Source: an uncultured Verrucomicrobia subdivision 3 bacterium
GTDB taxonomy: Bacteria > Verrucomicrobiota > Verrucomicrobiia > Limisphaerales > UBA11358
Length of the DNA stretch: 38,570 nt
Direction of reading: 5' to 3'
NCBI GenBank assembly: GCA_903922735.1
Contig: CAIXUZ010000042.1
Location: forward strand, 1-38,570
Shown: one piece after another, positions 8,405 to 16,963 of the stretch
Numbering within the stretch: the stretch's first letter is position 1
Layout: every line of letters starts with the position of its first letter
Program-made: the position numbers and the translations under genes
The notes under the pieces: generated by a model
The model's input: the letters and a program-made list of their open reading frames with translations, nothing else
Databases searched by the model: none
Told to the model about the DNA's origin: nothing

Positions 8405-9529
8405 TTAGCTGTCCGTCGGCTTGGGCGACTTTCTAGATTTGGGCGTGGCGGCATTGTTTTCCTGCACGCTGGCGCCGCTGCGCAGCTTGAACACCCCCGC
8501 TTTTACCACGCGGTCGCCCGCCTTCAAGCCGCTTTCCACCGTCACAAAATCACCCCGGTTGCGGCCCGTGCGGATGAACTGCTGCTGCGCGATCAAATTC
8601 GTCGCGCCGTTTTTAACCTCCGGCGTGATGACGAAAACGGAGTCGCCAAAGGGCGCGCTCAGGATGGAGGTGGAGGGGATCACCAGCACAGATTTTCCTT
8701 CCGGCAGAATCACTTCCGCGCGCACAAACATTCCCGGACGTAGGAGTTCGTCCGCATTATCAAACTTCGCGCGGACGCGGACGCTGCGCGTGACGGTGTC
8801 GAGGTCGGGATTGATGGCCGCCAGTTCACCGGTGAAAGCGTTGGTCGGATAAGCGTCCAGGACCACGCGCACGGCGAGGCCGGTCCGCAACGACGCCAGG
8901 TCCTGCTGCGGCAGCGAAAAATCCACGAATACCGGCGACGGCGATTGGAGCGAGACGATGCCCTTGCCCGGTTCGAGCAGTTCGCCGAGGTTGACCAGCC
9001 GGATGCCCAGCCGCCCGGCGAACGGCGCGCGCAGGGTTTTCTTTTCGATGACGGCGCGGATGCCGTCCGCGCTGGCCTGTGCCTGTTTCAAGGTCGCCTC
9101 GGTCGTATCGAGTTCCGACTGCGAAACGGTTTTGTCCGAGCGCAATTTCCGGTTGCGCTCCGCATTGAGCCGGGCGAGTTCCGCCTGCGCCTCCGCGGCG
9201 CGCAACTGCGCCTCTTCGGACGAGGTATCGAGCTTCACGAGGAGGGCGCCTGGTTTCACCATGGCGCCGGATTCAAAGGCGATTTCGCGCACCGTGCCCG
9301 CGATTTCCGGGGCAACGATGACACCCTGGGCCGCGCTGACCGAGCCGACGGTGGTGAGGGTGTCGGGCCATTTTTCCTCGGATACCACGGCGGTGGCGAC
9401 CGTTTCCGGCGGCGGCACATACGCGGCCCCGGCGGCGATGAGGGTTTTGATTTGCAACACTTTCACGCCGGCGAGCGTGAGGGCCACGACGCCCGCGAGG
9501 GCGAAGCCGATCAATAAATTTCGTTTCAT
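8405..9529 (-). CDS. RND efflux periplasmic adaptor (AcrA/MexH-type MFP)
   Basis: Membrane fusion protein of 374 aa with an N-terminal hydrophobic anchor or signal (residues ~7-25) and no lipobox cysteine. The lipoyl halves (VAPEIAGTVREIAFESG and TLRAPFAGRLGIR) flank a short alpha-hairpin, and a beta-barrel and membrane-proximal domain follow. It is encoded 19 bp downstream of tetR and 12 bp upstream of the RND pump, so it is the cognate adaptor of that pump. The C-terminal tail is basic and polar. The second adaptor of this operon (4086-5291) is of a different, EmrA-like type. Confidence 0.93.
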   Translation of the reverse strand: MKRNLLIGFALAGVVALTLAGVKVLQIKTLIAAGAAYVPPPETVATAVVSEEKWPDTLTTVGSVSAAQGVIVAPEIAGTVREIAFESGAMVKPGALLVKLDTSSEEAQLRAAEAQAELARLNAERNRKLRSDKTVSQSELDTTEATLKQAQASADGIRAVIEKKTLRAPFAGRLGIRLVNLGELLEPGKGIVSLQSPSPVFVDFSLPQQDLASLRTGLAVRVVLDAYPTNAFTGELAAINPDLDTVTRSVRVRAKFDNADELLRPGMFVRAEVILPEGKSVLVIPSTSILSAPFGDSVFVITPEVKNGATNLIAQQQFIRTGRNRGDFVTVESGLKAGDRVVKAGVFKLRSGASVQENNAATPKSRKSPKPTDS

Positions 9530-9548
9530 GTTTGAGGGGTTTTAAAAA

Positions 9549-10157
9549 TCATTTTTTCCCGCGCGGCTTCGGGGCGGCTCCGGCCAGGAATAATTCCACG
9601 ATGCGCCGGGCGGTTTTTTTATCCGTTTGGCAGCCGGGCATCACGAGCTGGGCGACGAGGTGGAAATTCGCCATGCCGTAAAAACCGAAGGCCAGTTCGC
9701 GACTGTCAAAGCGCTGGTCCAATCCGCCGTTCGTTTGCGCCGTCCGGATGAGGGTGTGGACGAACTCGAAATTCCGCTCGCATTTTTTATCGCAGGACAA
9801 ATCTTCCGGCACCTCGCCCGGCGCGGCGAACATGGTGGAAAACGCGATGCGCAGGAGTTCGCGGTTGGCGGCGAAATATTCAATCAGCGCGATGAGGATG
9901 TTTTCGAGCTGGGTGCGGATATCGCCGCCGCGTGCGGCCGCCTCACGGAGGATGCGGTAGCGCTCGTCGTGCGCCTCGTGGACGAGCGCCTGGAAGAGAC
10001 CGGCCTTGTCGGCGAAATGATAATAGAGGGCGGGCTTGGAAACCCTGGCGCCGTCCACGATCTGCTGGACGGACGTGGCCGCGTAGCCGGCGTTGGCGAA
10101 CTGCTTCAGCGCCGCGCGGAGGATTTGTTTGCGTGTGTCGGGAACGGCCTTGGCCAT
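9549..10157 (-). CDS. TetR-family transcriptional repressor of the efflux operon
   Basis: A 202-aa regulator. Residues ~8-55 form the TetR_N helix-turn-helix (RKQILRAALKQFANAGY, then VSKPALYYHFADKAGLF), very close to the AcrR/consensus form. The remaining ~145 residues are the ligand-binding and dimer domain (TetR_C-like). It is the first gene of the operon and lies just behind an inverted repeat overlapping its own promoter (10160-10177), so negative autoregulation of the whole five-gene unit, relieved by a pump substrate, is the natural model. No Shine-Dalgarno-like sequence precedes the ATG, in keeping with a very short leader. Confidence 0.92.
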   Translation of the reverse strand: MAKAVPDTRKQILRAALKQFANAGYAATSVQQIVDGARVSKPALYYHFADKAGLFQALVHEAHDERYRILREAAARGGDIRTQLENILIALIEYFAANRELLRIAFSTMFAAPGEVPEDLSCDKKCERNFEFVHTLIRTAQTNGGLDQRFDSRELAFGFYGMANFHLVAQLVMPGCQTDKKTARRIVELFLAGAAPKPRGKK

Positions 10158-10159
10158 AA

Positions 10160-10177
10160 ACTTACCGAACGGTAGGT
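10160..10177. promoter_or_regulatory. Candidate TetR operator (inverted repeat)
   Basis: An 18-bp imperfect palindrome, ACTTACCGAACGGTAGGT, with 7 of 9 paired positions and core TACCG-AA-CGGTA. It sits 2 bp before the tetR start codon and covers the proposed -10 box. The position and size suit a TetR dimer. Binding by this TetR is inferred. Confidence 0.65.
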
Positions 10178-10197
10178 ATTGCCGGCCGTTTTGTCAA
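10169..10197 (-). promoter_or_regulatory. Candidate sigma70 promoter of the tetR-efflux operon
   Basis: On the minus strand a consensus TTGACA (-35, 10197-10192) is followed after 17 bp by TACCGT (-10, 10174-10169), which lies inside the inverted repeat. The predicted start point is about 10162, giving a leader of only ~5 nt before the tetR ATG at 10157. Confidence 0.6.
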
Positions 10198-10251
10198 ACG
10201 GAAATGCTCCCCGGATCCAAATTTGAGGATGGATGTTGGAATGAGCGCGAA

Positions 10252-11760
10252 TTAAGGCTGGCTTGGGTCGTTGGGTTTGCCTGGGCGTCCGTGGTGCAAT
10301 CGGGAGTTGCGATGGCCGTAGGCGAAGTAGATGACTAGGCCGATCACCATCCAGACGATGAGCCGCGCCCAGGTGTCCCGCGGCAGGCCGCACATCAGCC
10401 AGCCGCAAAAAATGATGCCCAGCGGCGCGACCACCCAGACGGCGGGGGTGCGGAAGGGGCGGTGCATTTCCGGATGCAGCAGGCGCAGCACCAGCACGCC
10501 GGCGCAGACGATGGCAAACGCCAGCAGCGTGCCGATGGAGACGAGTTCGCCGAGCAGCCCGATGGGGAATAGCCCGGCCACCAGCATGGCGACTGCGCCG
10601 GTGAAAATCTGCGCGAGCCACGGCGTCTGGAATTTCGGATGCACGGTGCTGAAGATTTGCGGCAGCAATCCATCCTTGGACATGCAGTAAAAAATGCGCG
10701 GCTGGCCGAGCAGCATGACCAGGATGACCGAGGAGAGACCCGCGATGGCGCCGATCTTCACCAAGGTTCGCAGCCAGGCCATTTTTTCGCCGAACGCGTC
10801 CACGGCCACGGCGATGGGCGCGGGAACGTTGAGCGACTGGTAATTCACCACGCCGGTCAGCACGAGGGAGACGATGATGTAAAGCACCGTGCAAATGGCC
10901 AGCGAAGCCAGCATCCCGATGGGCATGTCGCGTTGGGGTTTTTTGGCTTCCTGGGCGGCGGTGGACACGGCATCGAACCCGATGTAGGCGAAGAAAATCA
11001 CGCCCGCGCCGCGCACGATGCCGCCCCAGCCGAATTCGCCGGGGCCGAGGCTGGGCGGGATGAAGGGGTGCCAGTTGTGCCGGTTGATGAAGGCGAAGCC
11101 GACGGCGATGAAGGTGAGAATGACCGTCATTTTGATGGCGACGATGATGTTGTTGAACGTGGCGGATTCTTTGATGCCGAGCACGAGCAGGAAGGTGACG
11201 AAGCCGACGATGAGCATGGCCGGCACATTCAGCGTGGCGCCGGTGCTGCCCCAGCCTTCCGTGAACAGCCGCCACATGTTCCAGCCGGCATCCGCGGGCG
11301 CGTGATGGTCGTAAGGCGCGGAGGTGAATTGGGCGGGAATGACGACGCCAAATTCTTTTAAAAATGAAACGACGTAGCCCGACCAGCCGACCGCGACGGT
11401 GGACGCGGCGAACAGATATTCCAGAATCAAATCCCAGCCGATGATCCACGCAACGAATTCACCCAACGTGGCGTAGGCGTAGGTGTAGGCCGAACCGGAA
11501 ACCGGAATCAGCGCGGAAAATTCCGCGTAGCACAAGCCGGCGAACGCGCAGGCCATGCCCGCCAGTACGAAGGAAAGCACGATGGCGGGCCCGGCGTATT
11601 TGGCGGCGGCCTGGCCGGTGAGCACGAATATGCCCGCGCCGATGATGGCGCCGATGCCGAGGGCGGTGAGATTGACGGGGCCGAGCGCGCGCTTGAGGCG
11701 GGTGTCGTTTTTGGCCTCGGCCTGCAAGTCGGCGGCGTGTTTGCGGCGAAAAAGTTTCAT
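10252..11760 (-). CDS. APC-superfamily amino-acid permease (CAT/YfnA-like)
   Basis: Inner-membrane amino-acid transporter of 502 aa with about 12-13 membrane helices. The helix-1 substrate loop IGAIIGAGIFVLTG is the APC signature, and FFAYIGFDAVSTAAQEAKKPQRDMP in the helix 6-7 region is the typical cationic-amino-acid-transporter pattern. The N-terminal MKLFRRK.. basic tail is cytosolic. It lies upstream of, and on the same strand as, the tetR operon, but that operon has its own promoter in the 94-bp gap. It is divergent from the OB-fold gene at 11911. A hairpin (11768-11791) lies in its leader. The exact substrate is not predictable. Confidence 0.92.
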   Translation of the reverse strand: MKLFRRKHAADLQAEAKNDTRLKRALGPVNLTALGIGAIIGAGIFVLTGQAAAKYAGPAIVLSFVLAGMACAFAGLCYAEFSALIPVSGSAYTYAYATLGEFVAWIIGWDLILEYLFAASTVAVGWSGYVVSFLKEFGVVIPAQFTSAPYDHHAPADAGWNMWRLFTEGWGSTGATLNVPAMLIVGFVTFLLVLGIKESATFNNIIVAIKMTVILTFIAVGFAFINRHNWHPFIPPSLGPGEFGWGGIVRGAGVIFFAYIGFDAVSTAAQEAKKPQRDMPIGMLASLAICTVLYIIVSLVLTGVVNYQSLNVPAPIAVAVDAFGEKMAWLRTLVKIGAIAGLSSVILVMLLGQPRIFYCMSKDGLLPQIFSTVHPKFQTPWLAQIFTGAVAMLVAGLFPIGLLGELVSIGTLLAFAIVCAGVLVLRLLHPEMHRPFRTPAVWVVAPLGIIFCGWLMCGLPRDTWARLIVWMVIGLVIYFAYGHRNSRLHHGRPGKPNDPSQP

Positions 11761-11767
11761 GGGGAAA

Positions 11768-11791
11768 TAACCACTGCTTTTAGCGTGGTTA
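11768..11791. promoter_or_regulatory. Inverted repeat in the leader of the APC permease gene
   Basis: TAACCAC and GTGGTTA, 7-bp perfect arms 10 nt apart, lie 8 bp upstream of the permease start codon. It could be a repressor site or an RNA hairpin near the ribosome-binding region. On the minus strand a TTGACT (11817-11812) lies upstream, but I see no convincing -10 box. Confidence 0.35.
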
Positions 11792-11910
11792 AATGCAGCT
11801 TTCCGCCGATGTAGTCAAGCAGATGTCGGGGCGGCGGGCGGGAAAAATGGCCGGCAAATTCGCGGCTGGACAAGCCGGCGAACTTGGATGATTCTGCGCG
11901 TCTCAAAATT

Positions 11911-12654
11911 ATGAAGTATATTTTATTGATTGGCGGAATCGTTTTGACCGCGCAGCTGGCTCAAAGTCAACCGGTGGCTCCGGCGCCGTCCGCCGGTTTT
12001 TCCGGCAAGGTTTTGGAAACTACCAATGCTGCGGGTTACACCTACGTTCTGGTGGACACCGGCGCCAAAAAAGTCTGGGCGGCCACCACGCAGTTTGAGG
12101 TCAAGCCCGGCCAGTCGGTCTCGTTTGGCGGCGGGGAGCCCATGGTCAATTTCCACAGCAAATCCATGAACCGGGATTTTCCGGAAATTTATTTCACCGG
12201 CGCCATCGCCGTGAACGGTTCCGCCCCGGCCGTTAATTTGCCGCCCAACCACCCGCCCATCAGCGGGGTGGCCGGCAAGGAATTGCCGAAGAACCATCCG
12301 CCCATCGCCGGAATGGCGGAGAAGCCCAAACTGGATTTTTCCAAGATCAAACCGGCCAAGGAGGGAAAGACCGTCGCCGAAATCTACGCGAAGCAGGCCA
12401 AGCTTAACGGCAAGCCGATGGTCCTCCGCGGCATCGTGGTGAAGTTCAACGCCGATATCATGGGCAAAAACTGGATCCACATCCAGGACGGAACCGGCCA
12501 GCCCGGCAGCGATGATTTGCTGGCCACCAGCGGCGCCACCGTCAAAGTGGGCGACACCATTCTGGTCACCGGCAAGATTGCCACCAAAAAAGATTTTGGC
12601 TCCGGCTACAAATACGACGTGATGATCGAGGACGCCAAAGTGGTGGTGGAATAA
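11911..12654 (+). CDS. Exported OB-fold protein, NrfJ-like, with NHPPI repeats
   Basis: I start at the ATG at 11911, which gives a clean signal peptide (MKYILLIGGIVLTAQLAQSQ, cleavage near residue 20); the ATG at 11884 would bury it. The mature protein (~227 aa) has a first module, GKVLETTNAAGYTYVLVDTG...KVWAATTQFEVKPGQ, that I recognise from NrfJ-like periplasmic proteins. A short linker holds two near-copies of PxNHPPIxGxA (PPNHPPISGVA and PKNHPPIAGMA). A C-terminal OB-fold follows (MVLRGIVVKFNADIMGKNWIHIQDGTG...VGDTILVTGKI). Family members are often found with multihaem cytochromes; none is nearby here. The role is unknown, perhaps metal or haem handling in the periplasm. Confidence 0.7.
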   Translation: MKYILLIGGIVLTAQLAQSQPVAPAPSAGFSGKVLETTNAAGYTYVLVDTGAKKVWAATTQFEVKPGQSVSFGGGEPMVNFHSKSMNRDFPEIYFTGAIAVNGSAPAVNLPPNHPPISGVAGKELPKNHPPIAGMAEKPKLDFSKIKPAKEGKTVAEIYAKQAKLNGKPMVLRGIVVKFNADIMGKNWIHIQDGTGQPGSDDLLATSGATVKVGDTILVTGKIATKKDFGSGYKYDVMIEDAKVVVE

Positions 12655-12705
12655 TTTCCGCCGCCGCTGCATGCGGCCGCGAACGTCAATCAACGGCGCG
12701 GGAGA

Positions 12706-15666
12706 TCACAGCCATTTGCGGATGGTGTCCTGATATCGGTTATAGACGAAACCGATGACGAGCAACGCCCCGCCGAGGGCCATGAACGTCACCACGCGCC
12801 AGATGGTTTCCTGTTTCCACACGTCCACCAGCACGACGCGTCCCACCGCCGCCGCCAGCACGCTGAGGCCGAGCCAGCGATGGAAGCGTTCGCGCAGAAA
12901 CATCCCCAGCGCGAACACCACGACCGCGAAGCCCGCCCAGCTCATCGTCAGGAAAAGGCCGCTGGTCGTCACCCAGCAGGACAGCAGCCGCCACAGGCTC
13001 ACGCCGGCGGTGAACACGATGGCGGCGTGGATTTTTTCAGCGAGCGGCAACCGTGCATCCGCGCGGCGGAGGATTTGCTGCATCGCCAGAAGCGCGAGCA
13101 GTGAAAGCAAATTCGCCCAGTAAGCGTCCATTTTTAAATCATCGCCCTGCCAGAGCGCCGCCAATGACGCCACGGCATAAACGGCCGCGGCCATGAGCGC
13201 CTCGCGGTTGCGCTGCCAGATGGCGAGCGCGAAAACGCCGATGGCCGCGGCCATGAACGCGGCGACATGCTGCCGGCCGGGCACATATTGCCAGAGCCAC
13301 AAGAGCGACAGCGCGAGCGCCAGCCAGCGGTAAACGAGCGCGACTTGCAGGAGCGGTTTGCGCGTTTCTCCGCCGTGTTCCGGCTGCCGCGTGAACCACG
13401 CGACGGTGGCGAAGGATAAGACCATCAGCCCGGCCAGCGGTGCAAGCATGATAAACCATTCGGGTTTTTCACGAAGCTGCTGCAAAAATTCCCAGGCACC
13501 GAGCGCGAGAAATATTTGTCCACCGACCGCCAGCGGCCAGGCCCGGGTGGCGACGCCGTAAATCGTCGCGGCCAAGGCGAGCAGACTGGTGAGCGCCAGC
13601 CACGACGAAGGCGACACCAGCGGGTGTAGCCAGACGAGCACGACCGCCACCGCCGCCAGCGCAAAGACCAGCGAGCAGCAGACAAAAACATTGCGGTTGA
13701 TGGCGAGGATTTTTTGATGCTGCCACCAGTGGCTCAAGCCGACGGTGATGACGATGAGCGCGAGCGGATTCCACCACGGCGGCGTGGCATTCAGGAAATA
13801 CACGAACCACGCGACCTGCGCCAGCACGAGGAAACCTTGTCCCAGCAGGGTGATTTCGCGGACGCGCAACAGGTAAATGGAAAACGTCAGCACCACGGCT
13901 TCGGCGGCGAGCACCAATGGCAGATTCGCCTCAGCGGTGTTGAACCAGGTCGCCGCCAGCCAGTTCGTGAACGCGAGCAGCGTGAACCATAGCGGCCCGA
14001 CCCGCAGCGGCTCCGGATTATCCAAGTCGCGCCGGTGCGCCCAAAATGCGTTGAACACGAGCAGCGTGCCAAGACCGGTACTCGTCCCAAGACCGTGCGA
14101 ATCAAAGTGATTCAGATTCGTAACGCACCAGCCGGTCGTCAGTAGCGCGGCGGCGTAGCCGAAGAATTTCAGCACGACGCTCTGGCGTTGCGTGCCGAGG
14201 ACGAACAGCACGACACTTTCCACGCCGAGCACCAGCGCGAGTTGCAGGCCGGTGAATTTGGAAATGAAGCCCAGCGTGACGAGCAGCAAGCCTTGGGTGA
14301 GGTAGGCATTTTTGGTGAGCGGCTCGGACGGTAGCAGTTTCATTGCCAGGGCGGAGAGCGCGAGCAGCACCGCCCCGTAGCCGAGCGAAAATTTCCAGAA
14401 GCCGCCGGTGTGAACCTGAATCATCGTCAGCAGAAATATCGCGAAATAAGCGCCGTTGTTGAGGGTGAGAAAAGCGGCGCGATTTGAGCCGGAAAGTTTT
14501 TCGCTGCGGGACAGAAAAGTTGCCGCTGTAAATACGAGCCAGTAGCATGCGAGGAAGCCGGCGCCAAGACCGAGATTTTCATCGGGCGTGGCCCAGCGCC
14601 AGCCGTCAGTTTGCAAAAACCGCCAGAAAGCGTAGCCGGCATAGCTAGTGATGAGACTGGCGAACGAGAGGGTCGCCCAGCGGTTGCGGACGAGAAACAC
14701 CACGGCGGCGGCGGTGAGAATCAAATTGGAATAAAGCGTGAACTCGCCGACGCGCGTGATGACCGAAGTGAAAAACGCGAGGCCGACGGCGAACAACGCC
14801 ATGACTTCGGATTGGCGCCGGTCGGCGATCCAAGCGATGACACCGGCCCACGCGAGCAGCAGCGTGCCGTCCACCACCGCGTTCCCGATGACGCGGAGCG
14901 GCGGGATGTGATGCGCGGCAAAGGTGGTGAAATAAACCGCCGCGAGGCCGCCGGCGAATAGCACTTGCGCGTAATTTTTCAGCGAATCTTTCACTCCTCG
15001 CCGCTGCCACCACGCCCCGGCTCCGAGCAGAAGTCCGCAGGCGAGGTAGAGCAGAGAAATTTTTCCGACGGGACCAAGCTTGCCGACGATATGGTGATAG
15101 GCGTAGTTGGCAAAAAATGCGAGGCCGGTGAGCAACATGACGATGCCAACGCGTACGAGCCAGTAGGTGCCGAGGCGCATCTCGAAGGACGCTTTTTCTG
15201 TCAACGGCGGCGGTTCGGGCGGCGGAACCAATTCCGTCCTTGCTGTGATAATGGGCGGGTTTGCAGCAGCTTCCGTTTCCGGCGGAGCGACGGGCGGTTC
15301 GGTGACTTTGGCAAACGCCGGAATTGGCGGAGGCGTAATGACCGGCGGAATGGCGGGCGGCACATTGGGCATGCCGGGAGGGATTTCCTGCATTTCGGGT
15401 GGTACCGGTATTTCCAGAATTTGCGGCGGCGGGGCGGGAGGTTCAAAATCATCTTTTCGTGGCGGCAAGACTGCCGGCGTGAAGTTGCGGCTTCCTGGTT
15501 CTGTTGCCGCCGCCGGAGATTTTCCGAAGCGCGTCATTTGCGCCTGCAAATCATCCACACGCCGGGTGAGTTCCTCGATTTGGTTCTTGGCACTGACGGC
15601 GCGGACAAAGAGCCACACGCCCAAGACGATGGGCGCGCCGATGACCAGGACAACAATCAGTTCCAT
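12706..15666 (-). CDS. DUF2339 polytopic membrane protein
   Basis: A large inner-membrane protein of 986 aa. Residue order: a membrane anchor (1-17), a short coiled coil (~20-50, SAKNQIEELTRRVDDLQAQM), a long proline-rich linker (~55-160, PPPQ/PPEM/PPAIPPVI types), then a conserved FEMRLGTYWLVRVGIVMLL entry into about 25 hydrophobic helices reaching the C-terminus. This architecture matches DUF2339 proteins, which have no known function. It is convergent with the OB-fold gene and divergent from rplM. A good ribosome-binding site (GGAAGGA, on the minus strand) precedes the ATG. Confidence 0.85.
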   Translation of the reverse strand: MELIVVLVIGAPIVLGVWLFVRAVSAKNQIEELTRRVDDLQAQMTRFGKSPAAATEPGSRNFTPAVLPPRKDDFEPPAPPPQILEIPVPPEMQEIPPGMPNVPPAIPPVITPPPIPAFAKVTEPPVAPPETEAAANPPIITARTELVPPPEPPPLTEKASFEMRLGTYWLVRVGIVMLLTGLAFFANYAYHHIVGKLGPVGKISLLYLACGLLLGAGAWWQRRGVKDSLKNYAQVLFAGGLAAVYFTTFAAHHIPPLRVIGNAVVDGTLLLAWAGVIAWIADRRQSEVMALFAVGLAFFTSVITRVGEFTLYSNLILTAAAVVFLVRNRWATLSFASLITSYAGYAFWRFLQTDGWRWATPDENLGLGAGFLACYWLVFTAATFLSRSEKLSGSNRAAFLTLNNGAYFAIFLLTMIQVHTGGFWKFSLGYGAVLLALSALAMKLLPSEPLTKNAYLTQGLLLVTLGFISKFTGLQLALVLGVESVVLFVLGTQRQSVVLKFFGYAAALLTTGWCVTNLNHFDSHGLGTSTGLGTLLVFNAFWAHRRDLDNPEPLRVGPLWFTLLAFTNWLAATWFNTAEANLPLVLAAEAVVLTFSIYLLRVREITLLGQGFLVLAQVAWFVYFLNATPPWWNPLALIVITVGLSHWWQHQKILAINRNVFVCCSLVFALAAVAVVLVWLHPLVSPSSWLALTSLLALAATIYGVATRAWPLAVGGQIFLALGAWEFLQQLREKPEWFIMLAPLAGLMVLSFATVAWFTRQPEHGGETRKPLLQVALVYRWLALALSLLWLWQYVPGRQHVAAFMAAAIGVFALAIWQRNREALMAAAVYAVASLAALWQGDDLKMDAYWANLLSLLALLAMQQILRRADARLPLAEKIHAAIVFTAGVSLWRLLSCWVTTSGLFLTMSWAGFAVVVFALGMFLRERFHRWLGLSVLAAAVGRVVLVDVWKQETIWRVVTFMALGGALLVIGFVYNRYQDTIRKWL

Positions 15667-15717
15667 AACCGGTTCCTTCCTGCATAGACGCCCGGCGGGG
15701 TTGCCGGACGACGTGAG

Positions 15718-15774
15718 CTTTCAATTTTCACAGAGCCAGCTTGCCCCCAACCGGCACCGCGGCGTGAATTGAAA
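15718..15774. repeat. Imperfect inverted repeat in the DUF2339-rplM divergent gap
   Basis: Arms TTTCAATTTTCAC and GTGAATTGAAA pair except for a bulge, about 33 nt apart, in the 292-bp intergenic region. The rest of that gap holds the rplM promoter and an AT-rich stretch (15882-15898) just upstream of it; I see no gene there. Confidence 0.3.
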
Positions 15775-15901
15775 AAAACACCCGCCGAATCAATTAAAAC
15801 GATGTTCCCGAATCTGGAAAAAACTCATGTTTTCCTGCCGCCATCCTCCCTCCAAACCGGCGCGACTGTAAAGGCGAAACCGATTTAAATTAAAAGACGT
15901 G

Positions 15902-15929
15902 TTGACTTCATCCGTCGGTTTGATAGTTT
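15902..15929 (+). promoter_or_regulatory. Candidate promoter of rplM-rpsI
   Basis: TTGACT (15902-15907), a 16-bp spacer and TAGTTT (15924-15929), preceded by an AT-rich block resembling an UP element. The leader would be about 22 nt. Two alternative hexamers overlap this site, so the -10 box is uncertain. Confidence 0.45.
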
Positions 15930-15958
15930 CCACGTCCCTTTATTTGGAATTTTTTGAA

Positions 15959-16393
15959 ATGAAAACGCATCTGCCGAAAGTGAATTTGGACCAGCGTAAA
16001 TGGCATGTAATTGATGCCGATGGCGCCGTGCTTGGCCGTCTGGCCGTGCAGGTGGCCGATATTTTGCGCGGCAAGAACAAGCCCGTATATACGCCGCACC
16101 TGGACGCCGGTGATTTTGTCATCGTCGTCAACGCTGAAAAAGTCCGCGTTACTGGCAAAAAAGAGACGGCCAAGGAATACATGACGTATTCCGGCTGGAA
16201 GGGCGGCGAAAAATACGCCACTGTTCAAGATCTCCGCGCCAAGCACCCCGAATTGATCATCGAACGCGCCGTCAAAGGCATGATTCCGAAGAACCGCCTC
16301 GGCCGCGTGCTGCTGACCAAGCTGAAAGTTTTCAAAGGACCGAAACACGATCACCAGGCCCAGACACCCGCCGTGCTCGCACCGGCTAAATAA
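15959..16393 (+). CDS. rplM: 50S ribosomal protein L13
   Basis: L13 of the large ribosomal subunit, 144 aa, close to the usual 142. It shows the family's [15 protein letters not shown] start, the [19 protein letters not shown] core and the MIPKNRLGR motif. The start is the ATG at 15959; the frame stays open upstream to 15899, but that stretch holds the promoter. rpsI follows 8 bp later, the widespread rplM-rpsI pair. Confidence 0.97.
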   Translation: MKTHLPKVNLDQRKWHVIDADGAVLGRLAVQVADILRGKNKPVYTPHLDAGDFVIVVNAEKVRVTGKKETAKEYMTYSGWKGGEKYATVQDLRAKHPELIIERAVKGMIPKNRLGRVLLTKLKVFKGPKHDHQAQTPAVLAPAK

Positions 16394-16401
16394 TTTTTGT
16401 T

Positions 16402-16803
16402 ATGGCTACGAAAACCACCAATGAATTCCTCGGCACCGGCCGGCGCAAGACGGCCATTGCCCGGGTTCGGCTCGCAACAGGCAGCGGCAAGATCACCGTC
16501 AACGGTCGCACGTTTGAAAACTATTTCCCGCTGGACACCCAGCGCGCCACGGTTTCCTCGCCGCTGACGATCACCGGCACCTCGGACAAGGTTGACGTGC
16601 GCGTGAATGTTGTCGGCGGCGGTCCGCTCGGCCAGGCCGGGGCGACCCGCCACGGCATCGCCCGCGCACTCCTCAAATTTGACGCGAACCTTCGCCCCGC
16701 GCTGAAAGCCGAAGGCTTTCTCACCCGCGACCCGCGCGAACGCGAGCGCAAGAAATACGGCCAGCCCGGCGCGCGCAAACGCTTCCAGTTCTCGAAGCGT
16801 TGA
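16402..16803 (+). CDS. rpsI: 30S ribosomal protein S9
   Basis: S9 of the small subunit, 133 aa. It begins with the [14 protein letters not shown] motif, has [19 protein letters not shown] in the middle, and ends in the conserved KRFQFSKR, whose last arginine reaches the ribosomal P site. It is co-transcribed with rplM and closed by the strong terminator just downstream. Confidence 0.97.
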   Translation: MATKTTNEFLGTGRRKTAIARVRLATGSGKITVNGRTFENYFPLDTQRATVSSPLTITGTSDKVDVRVNVVGGGPLGQAGATRHGIARALLKFDANLRPALKAEGFLTRDPRERERKKYGQPGARKRFQFSKR

Positions 16804-16821
16804 TCGCAACGGAAAGTTTCC

Positions 16822-16852
16822 AAACCCGCCGGCTGGTGCCGGCGGGTTTTTT
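16822..16852 (+). terminator. Rho-independent terminator after rpsI
   Basis: An 11-bp GC-rich stem AAACCCGCCGG / CCGGCGGGTTT with a 6-nt loop (CTGGTG), running into six T residues. It lies 19 bp past the rpsI stop. Confidence 0.92.
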
Positions 16853-16963
16853 GCTGGAGTTCAAGCTTTGGCTTGGGCGAATCTGCTGCAGCGTGAACAC
16901 CAACGAAAGGCCGGAAAAAACTTTGTTCCTTGGCGCCTTTGTTGTTCAATTTATTTTTGAAAG

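Noticed and set aside
10106..11449. 447-codon frame antiparallel in phase to the APC permease
   Set aside because: Low-complexity His/Arg-rich translation, overlapping the permease and tetR genes; shadow of a real gene.
12663..12677. GC hairpin (GCCGC-TGCAT-GCGGC) as terminator between the OB-fold and DUF2339 genes
   Set aside because: Only 5 bp and no T-run on either strand.
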